A DNA stretch of 5,283 bases, taken from assembly GCA_017457465.1 (NCBI GenBank), contig JAFTHJ010000236.1, positions 1 through 5,283 of the forward strand, in the 5' to 3' direction. Positions within the stretch are counted from its first letter, which is position 1, and every line of letters starts with the position of its first letter. The notes under the pieces are model-generated. The model worked only from the letters and a program-made list of their open reading frames with translations, made no database searches and was not told the origin of the DNA. This DNA is from Clostridia bacterium. GTDB taxonomy: Bacteria > Bacillota > Clostridia > Oscillospirales > CAG-272. Position numbers and translations under genes: made by a program. Below are positions 1-4,916 of this stretch, piece by piece.

Positions 1-201
1 CCCTCGCGCTCCCTTCAAACCTTTTAAAACAAGGGATAGGCTACCCCATTTAGTTTGGTTGAGCTTTTAGAAGAATTTAATGTAGACAACCCTCGGACAC
101 ACGATGTTTGATGAAATCAAACTCGGTATAAACGCCTTGGCGTTTATGTGCCCACCGACGGTTCTCTTCTTCATTGTATTTGTTTGGCTATATCCCGCCC
201 C
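1..201. other. Gene-free left-edge segment with hairpins
   Basis: No reading frame with a start codon and ribosome binding site covers this stretch. All three forward frames from base 1 stop within about 50-70 bases. One reverse frame stays open from base 1 to about base 66 and reads ...KGLKGARG, but it has no good start codon or ribosome binding site. The segment contains two adjacent perfect hairpins (106-122 and 128-147), listed separately. It ends where the methyltransferase promoter begins, so nothing here should be in that gene's mRNA unless there is read-through from the left. It may be the tail of an upstream gene's untranslated region or part of an RNA gene. I cannot assign it to a known RNA family by eye. 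Confidence 0.5.
95..153. ncRNA. Possible structured RNA element (two hairpins in a three-way junction)
   Basis: Seen directly: a 7-bp stem with a GAA triloop (106-112 with 116-122) is followed five bases later by a 9-bp perfect stem (128-136 with 139-147). The bases just outside, 95-100 and 148-153, can pair with one mismatch (A97/C151), which would close a three-way junction. A further 5-bp pairing (57-61 with 87-91) lies just before it. No T-run follows, so this is not a plain terminator. I recognise no riboswitch, T-box, RNase P, tmRNA or SRP signature. The strand is undetermined because palindromes fold on both. That it is a functional RNA is inference; it could be chance structure in an intergenic region. 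Confidence 0.25.
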
Positions 202-230
202 TTGACTTTTCTCCGAAAATATTATATAAT
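202..230 (+). promoter_or_regulatory. Sigma-A promoter of the RNA methyltransferase gene
   Basis: The -35 box TTGACT (202-207) and the -10 box TATAAT (225-230) are separated by exactly 17 bases, a near-consensus housekeeping promoter. Transcription would start near 237, giving a leader of only about 23 bases. That leader carries the ribosome binding site AAGGGAG (247-253) six bases before the ATG at 260. Confidence 0.85.
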
Positions 231-259
231 ATTTAGGATTTCAAGCAAGGGAGATACAA

Positions 260-1384
260 ATGGAATTAAAACTTGTTGCTACCTGTCTTTTCGGACTCGA
301 AAAGCTTCTCGGCGAGGAGATAGACGACCTCGGCTGCAAGAGAGTTGAAACGATTGACGGCAGGATATATTTTGAGGGTGACGAAAATTCACTCGCCGAC
401 GCAAATATAAGGCTTCGCTTTGCCGAGCGCGTTTTTATAGATATGGGGTCATTTTCCGCCGAGAGCTTCGAGGAGCTTTTTGAGGGGACAAAGGCTCTGC
501 CGTGGGAGCGATTTATCGGCAAGAACGACGCTTGTCCTGTAAAGGGACATGCTATAAAAAGTAAGCTTTTTTCGATTCCCGACTGTCAGAGCATAGTCAA
601 AAAGGCTATCGTATCGCGTCTGGGCGACAAATACGGCATAAAATGGTTTCCCGAGGAGGGAACTAAATATCAGGTCGAGTTCTTTATACTGAAGGACAGA
701 GCCACGCTGATGATAGATACAACGGGTGCGCCCTTGCACAAGAGAGGCTACCGTCCCGATTCGGGTGCGGCACCGCTTCGTGAGACACTTGCCGCGGCTA
801 TTGCCGCCACCTCGCGTCCGAGAGAAGATGTACTTCTTTGGGACCCATTCTGCGGCTCGGGTACTATCGCTATTGAGGCGGCTATGATGATGCGCAATAT
901 CGCCCCCGGATTGAAGCGGCGCTTTGCGGCGGAGGATTTTCGCCAGATAGATTCCTCTGTCTGGAGCGAGGCGAGGGAATGGGCGAGAGCAGATATAATA
1001 AAGGATTGCGGCTTTGAGGCGTGGGGCTCGGACATTGACGATGAGGTGCTAACCATCGCGAAGCAGAGCGCCAAACGCGCGGGGGTTGCGGATTCGGTTA
1101 AATTTTTCCACGCTGACGCCCTTACGATAAAAAAGCCCGACAGACGTGGAACTATCGTCTGCAATCCGCCATACGGTGAGCGTCTTATGACACCCACCGA
1201 GGTCGAGCGGCTCTACCGTGCTATGGGTAAGGTCTTTTCTACCTTTGAGCCGTGGCAGATATATGTTCTCACTTCGTGCGAGAATTTTCAGAGCCTTTAC
1301 GGCAAACGCGCCGATAAGGTGCGAAAGCTCTATAACGGAATGATACCCTGCAATCTTTATCAGTATTTCAGGAATAATAAGTAA
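260..1384 (+). CDS. ypsC: THUMP-domain class I SAM-dependent RNA methyltransferase (YpsC / RlmL N-terminal-type)
   Basis: A predicted cytoplasmic rRNA N2-guanine methyltransferase of 374 residues, the usual length for the Firmicutes YpsC group. This group corresponds to the first half of the larger enterobacterial RlmL (23S m2G2445). Residues 1-45 form the N-terminal ferredoxin-like part and about 45-155 the RNA-binding THUMP domain. The Rossmann methyltransferase domain follows: GYRPDSGAAPLRETLAAA (163-180), the SAM-binding motif DPFCGSGTIAIEAA (195-208), the acidic SDID loop (257-260), and the catalytic motif NPPYGERL (302-309), typical of enzymes that methylate an exocyclic amine. The ATG at 260 is supported by the AAGGGAG site and the promoter just upstream. 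The gene is monocistronic and ends two bases before a strong palindromic terminator. Domain identity is secure; the exact target nucleotide is inferred from family membership. Confidence 0.93.
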   Translation: MELKLVATCLFGLEKLLGEEIDDLGCKRVETIDGRIYFEGDENSLADANIRLRFAERVFIDMGSFSAESFEELFEGTKALPWERFIGKNDACPVKGHAIKSKLFSIPDCQSIVKKAIVSRLGDKYGIKWFPEEGTKYQVEFFILKDRATLMIDTTGAPLHKRGYRPDSGAAPLRETLAAAIAATSRPREDVLLWDPFCGSGTIAIEAAMMMRNIAPGLKRRFAAEDFRQIDSSVWSEAREWARADIIKDCGFEAWGSDIDDEVLTIAKQSAKRAGVADSVKFFHADALTIKKPDRRGTIVCNPPYGERLMTPTEVERLYRAMGKVFSTFEPWQIYVLTSCENFQSLYGKRADKVRKLYNGMIPCNLYQYFRNNK

Positions 1385-1385
1385 T

Positions 1386-1417
1386 AAAAATCCTTCTCCC
1401 GCGGGAGAAGGATTTTT
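1386..1417. terminator. Bidirectional rho-independent terminator between convergent genes
   Basis: A perfect 32-bp palindrome: A5, TCCTTCTCCC, a central GC, then the exact complement ending in T5. In RNA the GC-rich stem TCCTTCTCC/GGAGAAGGA closes a tetraloop and is flanked by an A-run and a U-run. It therefore works equally well for the methyltransferase transcript (stop at 1382-1384) and the regulator transcript on the other strand (stop at 1430-1432). Confidence 0.93.
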
Positions 1418-1429
1418 AATGTTACAATT

Positions 1430-2596
1430 TTATTCCGTTGGCTTGGTTACAATCAATGCCTCTACACGCTTACAAAGCTTTTCAAACAAGGGATTTCCGC
1501 GAATTGAGTCAAATTCTTTTCTTTGTAGCGTATCCAGCGTGTCTCTCGGATACAAATTGTATCCTATTGTCATTCCGTCCATTCGCGAACTTATCCCAAT
1601 CATACGCTCTTGCGGTGAATCGGGATTGTTTTTGCGCTTAAACCAAATAATGTTCGCCCACCATTCCATTCCTTCAAGGAAGCGACAGGAGGTCGGCAAA
1701 TGAGTTTCCTCTTTTATTTGGGAAATTGTCTCGAGCAAATCTACCACGGTTCCGATTGTTGAGATTGCTTCGTCGGCTTGATTTGTGTCAACCAATCGGG
1801 CAGCTTTTTTCAGCCCAAGCTCAATTCTGTCGCATATCCAGATATCAGGGCGATTATCAATCGCGTCACGGCGTATAAAGGAGAGTATATCCTCCATAAA
1901 CTCATCTGCCGCGTTTTTTGATTCTTTATCTGCGTCCAAATTCAGTAGATAACGCGAGGAAATCAGGGTATTGAAGGCTTCATATAACTGATATCTTCGT
2001 TCCCGCTCGAAGCGTTCGCTATCTTTGCGTGAATAATATCTGGAGAACAATAATGCGTGTGACGAACAATCGAACGGCGTTGAATATCTCTTCAGAAATT
2101 CTTTTAGATTTTCCTCTGTTTCGATTTTTGCCATTGTTTGAATTGTGTGAGAAAACATCGGATGTCGTTCAAGATATGCTTCCGCCAACAAGCGCACCTC
2201 GGGCAGAATCTTTGGATCACGGAAGGCTCGGTCGTTTCCTTCACACCACGGACGCCAAGCAGAGCTACTGTCAAGATAATTTCTGCGTATGTCGCGCAAA
2301 AGTGAAACGATACGCTCCGCGTCATAGTCACGCTTTATACATTCACGGCGAAGCTCATCAAAGGCTTTCACGGCGCGTTTCTCTTTTTCGATTTTCGGCA
2401 TACCGAGAAGCTCGTCAACCGTAACCGAAAGCACCTCGGAAATTGCGGGGAGCAGTTCAAGGTCGGGATATGTCGTACCGTTCTCCCAACGGCTGATAGA
2501 TTGATATGTTACACCTAAACGATTGGCGAGCGCTTCTTGTGTCATATCATTTTTCTTTCTAAAATTGCGTATGTTTTCACCGATAGTTAAATTCAT
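1430..2596 (-). CDS. XRE-family helix-turn-helix transcriptional regulator with large helical C-terminal region
   Basis: A DNA-binding regulator of 388 residues. Residues 3-65 are a classic HTH_3/XRE domain: IGENIRNFRKKNDMTQEALA, then LGVTYQSISRWENGTTYPDL with the recognition helix near 29-38, then LPAISEVLSVTVDELLG. The remaining ~320 residues are charged and apparently all alpha-helical, rich in W, R and E. They may be a TPR-like or ligand/peptide-sensing region, but I recognise no family there. A longer frame opens at 2647, but the ATG at 2596 is preferred: AAGGAG (2604-2609) lies seven bases upstream, and the HTH domain begins right after it. The gene has its own promoter with two overlapping palindromes, which suggests autoregulation (inference). 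It is convergent with the methyltransferase, and no obvious target gene is adjacent. Identity as a regulator is firm; its signal and targets are unknown. Confidence 0.88.
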   Translation of the reverse strand: MNLTIGENIRNFRKKNDMTQEALANRLGVTYQSISRWENGTTYPDLELLPAISEVLSVTVDELLGMPKIEKEKRAVKAFDELRRECIKRDYDAERIVSLLRDIRRNYLDSSSAWRPWCEGNDRAFRDPKILPEVRLLAEAYLERHPMFSHTIQTMAKIETEENLKEFLKRYSTPFDCSSHALLFSRYYSRKDSERFERERRYQLYEAFNTLISSRYLLNLDADKESKNAADEFMEDILSFIRRDAIDNRPDIWICDRIELGLKKAARLVDTNQADEAISTIGTVVDLLETISQIKEETHLPTSCRFLEGMEWWANIIWFKRKNNPDSPQERMIGISSRMDGMTIGYNLYPRDTLDTLQRKEFDSIRGNPLFEKLCKRVEALIVTKPTE

Positions 2597-2603
2597 AATT
2601 TTT

Positions 2604-2609
2604 CTCCTT
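2604..2609 (-). promoter_or_regulatory. Ribosome binding site fixing the XRE regulator start
   Basis: Read on the reverse strand this is AAGGAG, seven bases before the ATG at 2596-2594. It decides the start against the in-frame ATG at 2647-2645, which would begin at or before the predicted transcription start and has no such site. Confidence 0.85.
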
Positions 2610-2637
2610 ATCCGTTTCTGTATGCCCGAGCGTGGTT

Positions 2638-2669
2638 TTGTCGACAATTATATTATACGGCGGAGCCGT
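2638..2669. promoter_or_regulatory. Pair of palindromes over the regulator promoter (candidate operator)
   Basis: Two perfect inverted repeats flank or overlap the -10 box: ACGGC-GGA-GCCGT (2657-2669), within the -10/-35 spacer, and TTGTCGACAA (2638-2647), over the expected transcription start. Repressors of the XRE family commonly bind dyads in such positions, so these are candidate autoregulatory sites. The two dyads differ in sequence, so at most one may be the true site of this protein. The functional role is inference. Confidence 0.4.
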
Positions 2670-2680
2670 TGGGAAATCAA
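2652..2680 (-). promoter_or_regulatory. Sigma-A promoter of the XRE regulator gene
   Basis: On the reverse strand a -35 box TTGATT (2680-2675) and a perfect -10 box TATAAT (2657-2652) are separated by 17 bases. Transcription would start near 2645, leaving a leader of about 50 bases before the ATG at 2596. Confidence 0.75.
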
Positions 2681-2779
2681 TAACGCATTTTGAGAGAAAA
2701 ATTATCGGTTTGTGTTATATTTGCAGTGAAAAAAGATATTTTTTATGATTTGTTAATCTGAAATTTGACGAGATTATCT

Positions 2780-2915
2780 CCGCCCGAGATCCTTCGCTAC
2801 GCCGCCCCGCTGTCATTCTCACCTTCCATCGTGTCATCCTCGAGCGAAGCGAAGGATCTCGATGGAAACGCATTAAAATATCGGGGCGGCTTTGCTCGAG
2901 GATGACAACGGGCGG
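2780..2915. repeat. Composite nested palindromic intergenic repeat
   Basis: A GC-richer block in an AT-rich spacer, built of nested inverted repeats: CCGCCCG (2780-2786) with 2909-2915, GCCGCCCCG (2801-2809) with 2882-2890, and TTCCATCG (2824-2831) with 2860-2867. The central unit at 2833-2861, which starts GTCATCCTCGAGCGAAGC, is matched in inverted orientation on both sides. Its last 13 bases match 2785-2797 exactly, and its first 18 bases match 2889-2906 with one mismatch. The GTCATCCTCGAGCGAAGCG core resembles dispersed non-coding repeats of the GTCATTCTGAGCGAAGCGAAG type known from many bacterial genomes (from memory). It contains no coding sequence and no transposase. It may be a small REP- or MITE-like element that also forms a long hairpin in the nnrD transcript. 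Confidence 0.75.
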
Positions 2916-2987
2916 AATTAAATCATAAGGATTTGGATGAAATATGGTGCTATATAGCAGATGCTCCAAGGTGAATTTTTTAGTATG

Positions 2988-3839
2988 TTAAATCTTAATA
3001 TTATTCGCGATATCGGTTGCCATTACCGCGTATTCTCCGAGCGATTTTGCGGTGCGGTCGCCCGCAAGTCCGTGAATATATACGCCAAACGCCGCGGCTT
3101 CAAACGGTGAGAGGGATAGGTGGCGCTGCGCAAGTAGGGAAGCGATAACCCCAGCCAACACATCTCCCGAGCCGCCGGTTGCCATACCGGAGTTCCCGCT
3201 GCGGTTCAGATATATTTTATCCGTGCCGTCGCTGACTACCGTATTGTGGTCCTTCAGTACGCAGATAAGCGAATTGCTTTCGGCAAATTGATGCGCTACA
3301 CTCTTTGTGTTGTTAAGTATCTCGTCTATCGACAAGCCCGTGAGCCTCGACATCTCCCCCGCGTGTGGCGTGACAATATGTCCCTTTGCGTATTTGAGAA
3401 GAAAAGGATGCTCGGCTATGAGATTGAGCGCGTCGGCGTCAATTACCGTAGGAACTTTCGTATTTTTCAGAACTGCTTTGAGAAGCGTGAGAGAGGTCTT
3501 GCTCTTTCCAAGTCCAGAGCCTACCACGGCGGCATCGCAGGCGGTAAGTCGCTCTTGGAGAAGGTCGGTGTCGGGCGTGTTTTTATCGTAAACGGTAAGT
3601 ACCGCCTCGGGGAGTAAGGTCTGCAGAATTATTCTGTTTTCCTCGGGCACAAATATCTCAACGAGCCCCGCGCCCGTGCGGTATGCGCCAAGTGCGCAGA
3701 GATATGCCGCTCCCGCCATACCGTATGAGCCGCAAACGCAGAGAACTCTGCCAAAGCTGCCCTTGTTCGAGCGCGTGGGACGGGGAGGGAGAGAAGCGAG
3801 GTCTGCCTCGGTGTAAGAAAATTCGGATATGTTGTTCAT
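2988..3839 (-). CDS. nnrD: ADP-dependent NAD(P)H-hydrate dehydratase
   Basis: A metabolite-repair enzyme that uses ADP to dehydrate S-NAD(P)HX back to NAD(P)H, acting in the cytoplasm. At 283 residues it matches stand-alone NnrD (B. subtilis YxkO type, ribokinase-like fold) and lacks the N-terminal NnrE epimerase domain found in the ~500-residue fused YjeF enzymes. Visible signatures are GSYGMAGAAYL (37-47), RTGAGLVEI (54-62), GSGLGKS (107-113), the DADALN motif (134-139), TPHAGEMSRL (157-166), the LKDHNTVV strand (195-202), and the nucleotide/catalytic loop NSGMATGGSGDVLAG (216-230) with the expected GGSGD aspartate at 226. The ATG at 3839 has a GGAGA-type site about six bases upstream. It is divergent from yceD, and no NnrE gene is visible in the window. 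Confidence 0.95.
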   Translation of the reverse strand: MNNISEFSYTEADLASLPPRPTRSNKGSFGRVLCVCGSYGMAGAAYLCALGAYRTGAGLVEIFVPEENRIILQTLLPEAVLTVYDKNTPDTDLLQERLTACDAAVVGSGLGKSKTSLTLLKAVLKNTKVPTVIDADALNLIAEHPFLLKYAKGHIVTPHAGEMSRLTGLSIDEILNNTKSVAHQFAESNSLICVLKDHNTVVSDGTDKIYLNRSGNSGMATGGSGDVLAGVIASLLAQRHLSLSPFEAAAFGVYIHGLAGDRTAKSLGEYAVMATDIANNIKI

Positions 3840-3861
3840 AACATTATCTCCAGTCAGGCTA

Positions 3862-3881
3862 ATTATAAGTTAATTTTATCA
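3862..3881 (-). promoter_or_regulatory. Possible promoter region for nnrD
   Basis: Two reverse-strand -10 candidates lie in the AT-rich spacer. One is TATAAT (3867-3862). The other is an extended -10, TG-A-TAAAAT (3881-3873). Neither has a good -35 box at 17 bases, so the choice between them is open. Divergent transcription from this spacer is certain in outline, but the exact start is not. Confidence 0.35.
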
Positions 3882-3948
3882 CATAATCGCCAAAAAATAA
3901 ATAAAAATTTTTTATTTTATCTAAAGATTATAAAATTTAAAAAAGCTA

Positions 3949-3977
3949 TTGACAATTGAGGAGAAATATATTATAAT
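3949..3977 (+). promoter_or_regulatory. Consensus sigma-A promoter of the yceD-rpmF operon
   Basis: A perfect TTGACA (3949-3954) and a perfect TATAAT (3972-3977) are separated by 17 bases. It is the best promoter in the window, as expected for a ribosomal protein operon. Transcription would start near 3984, giving a leader of about 42 bases with the site GGGAGG (4015-4020) before the ATG at 4026. Confidence 0.93.
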
Positions 3978-4025
3978 GTGTAATGTCGCATTTTATGTCA
4001 ATCGAAAAAAGCTCGGGAGGTACGT

Positions 4026-4541
4026 ATGATTCTTGACGCAGGTCCTCTGCTTCGAGGAGAGGTAGACAGCATAGATATTGATTATATGCTTTCGCCCTTG
4101 ATGCTCGACGGAATTGTGTTTGATACCGATGCTCATGTTGTCGGTAAGCTGACCGATAACGCAGGCTATATGCGCTTAACACTTAAAGCGGAACTCGCTT
4201 ACAGCGCCGAGTGTGCCAGATGTCTTGCTCCCGTAAGAGGAGTTTTCACTCTTGACTTTGAGCGCACGGTGGTTGCCGAGGGAACCTTGAGCGAGGAACA
4301 GCTTGACGAGCATTTTGACGAGTACGCCGTGCTTGACGGAAGTATGCTTGATATAGACGAGCAGTTATCCGAAGAATTGCTCCTTGGATTTCCGAAAAAG
4401 CTGTTGTGTACCGAGGATTGCGAGGGACTTTGTCCGAAGTGCGGAAAGCCGCGCCGAGAGGGCGATTGCGGTTGTCCCACGAAGGAGATAGACCCGAGAC
4501 TCGCGATTCTTAAGACATTCTTTGATGAAGACAAAAAATAA
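4026..4541 (+). CDS. yceD: YceD/DUF177 family protein (23S rRNA accumulation protein)
   Basis: A small acidic cytoplasmic protein of 171 residues, the normal length. The family (DUF177/YceD) is linked to 23S rRNA accumulation and is encoded just before rpmF in many bacteria, as here. The N-terminal half is beta-rich and contains the conserved AECARCLAPV motif (61-70, with C63 and C66). The C-terminal part carries a cysteine cluster typical of the Gram-positive form, CTEDCEGLCPKCGKP (128-142), followed by GDCGC (146-150) and the signature DPRLAILKTF (156-165). The C-terminal cysteines (128, 132, 136, 139, 148, 150) suggest metal binding, which is inference. The ATG at 4026 follows GGGAGG by five bases. 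It is co-transcribed with rpmF 52 bases downstream, with no terminator between. Confidence 0.92.
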   Translation: MILDAGPLLRGEVDSIDIDYMLSPLMLDGIVFDTDAHVVGKLTDNAGYMRLTLKAELAYSAECARCLAPVRGVFTLDFERTVVAEGTLSEEQLDEHFDEYAVLDGSMLDIDEQLSEELLLGFPKKLLCTEDCEGLCPKCGKPRREGDCGCPTKEIDPRLAILKTFFDEDKK

Positions 4542-4593
4542 TAATTAATATAAATGAAAGTTGTGTTTTACACGCTTCAAGGAGGTGTAGATT

Positions 4594-4779
4594 ATGGCAG
4601 TACCGAAGAGAAAAGTATCGAAAGCACGCAGAGATAAGAGACGTTCGAGCACATGGAAGCTTGAATTGCCCGGCATGACAAAGTGCCCCAAGTGCGGAGA
4701 GTTCGTAAGAACCCACCGTGTTTGCAAGTCTTGCGGATATTACAAGGGACAGGAAGTTGTCAAGGTCGAGAACGACTGA
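4594..4779 (+). CDS. rpmF: 50S ribosomal protein L32, zinc-binding form
   Basis: A complete 61-residue large-subunit ribosomal protein bL32. It begins MAVPKRKVSKARRDKRRS, the canonical basic N-terminus that threads into rRNA, and ends with a zinc ribbon: CPKC (31-34) and CKSC (44-47). All four cysteines are intact, so this is the zinc-dependent (C+) version and not the cysteine-free paralogue made in zinc shortage. It has a strong site, AAGGAGGT (4579-4586), preceded by a tiny GTGT/ACAC hairpin (4563-4573) of doubtful meaning. It is the second gene of the yceD operon and is followed by a terminator. The plsX/fab genes that often follow in other bacteria are absent here. Confidence 0.98.
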   Translation: MAVPKRKVSKARRDKRRSSTWKLELPGMTKCPKCGEFVRTHRVCKSCGYYKGQEVVKVEND

Positions 4780-4798
4780 TTTGGCTTTGCTGTCGGAT

Positions 4799-4840
4799 AA
4801 AGGGTTTCGTTGCGGATTCGCGCGAACCCTTTTTTCTTTT
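4799..4840 (+). terminator. Rho-independent terminator after rpmF
   Basis: An 8-bp stem AAAGGGTT/AACCCTTT (4799-4806 with 4825-4832) with a small inner GCG/CGC stem is followed by a T-rich tract to 4840. It lies 20 bases after the rpmF stop and closes the yceD-rpmF operon, separating it from the lipoprotein gene. Confidence 0.85.
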
Positions 4841-4878
4841 CAAATTTTCAAAAAAGGCTTTTAATGGCGGAGAAAATA

Positions 4879-4887
4879 TGTTATAAT
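4879..4887 (+). promoter_or_regulatory. Extended -10 promoter of the lipoprotein gene
   Basis: TG-T-TATAAT (4879-4887) is a perfect extended -10 element. The -35 region (about 4859-4864) is weak, as is common for extended -10 promoters. Transcription would start near 4894, about 23 bases before the GTG start codon. Together with the preceding terminator this makes the lipoprotein gene an independent unit. Confidence 0.65.
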
Positions 4888-4916
4888 TGTCGTGATACCT
4901 ATAGGGAGGTGCTTTC

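Larger units (their letters stand above)
2648..2987. other. Intergenic spacer between nnrD and the XRE regulator
   Basis: This 340-base spacer holds the regulator promoter at its left end and a composite palindromic repeat in the middle (2780-2915). A 12-bp palindrome, TGCTATATAGCA (2948-2959), lies near the nnrD stop codon. No T-rich rho-independent terminator is apparent directly after nnrD. An 84-codon reverse frame (2715-2969) runs through the repeat. It has no ribosome binding site and an arginine-rich, low-complexity translation, so I do not call it a gene. Confidence 0.6.

Noticed and set aside
128..147. 9-bp hairpin considered as a rho-independent terminator
   Set aside because: Neither side is followed by a T-run on the corresponding strand, so it fits a structured element better than a terminator.
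148..348. 66-codon forward frame overlapping the methyltransferase promoter and start
   Set aside because: It overlaps the real gene in another frame, spans the promoter, lacks a ribosome binding site and has no recognisable domain.
748..1197. 149-codon reverse-strand open frame inside the methyltransferase gene
   Set aside because: It is antisense to a clearly conserved coding region (the SAM-binding and NPPY motifs), has no recognisable product, and is explained by codon bias of the real gene.
2029..2424. 131-codon forward open frame inside the XRE regulator gene
   Set aside because: It is antisense to the regulator, lacks a convincing ribosome binding site, and its translation shows no domain.
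2780..2915. Repeats considered as a CRISPR array
   Set aside because: The units are inverted and nested, not direct and regularly spaced, and no cas gene is present.
2715..2969. 84-codon reverse open frame in the nnrD-regulator spacer
   Set aside because: It runs through the palindromic repeat, giving an arginine-rich translation typical of repeat-derived spurious proteins, and has no ribosome binding site.
3246..3617. Forward open frames of 123 and 94 codons within nnrD
   Set aside because: Both are antisense to a well-conserved enzyme gene and have no recognisable product.
4563..4573. GTGT/ACAC mini-hairpin just before the rpmF ribosome binding site, considered as an attenuator
   Set aside because: A 4-bp AT-containing stem is too weak to support a regulatory claim on its own.
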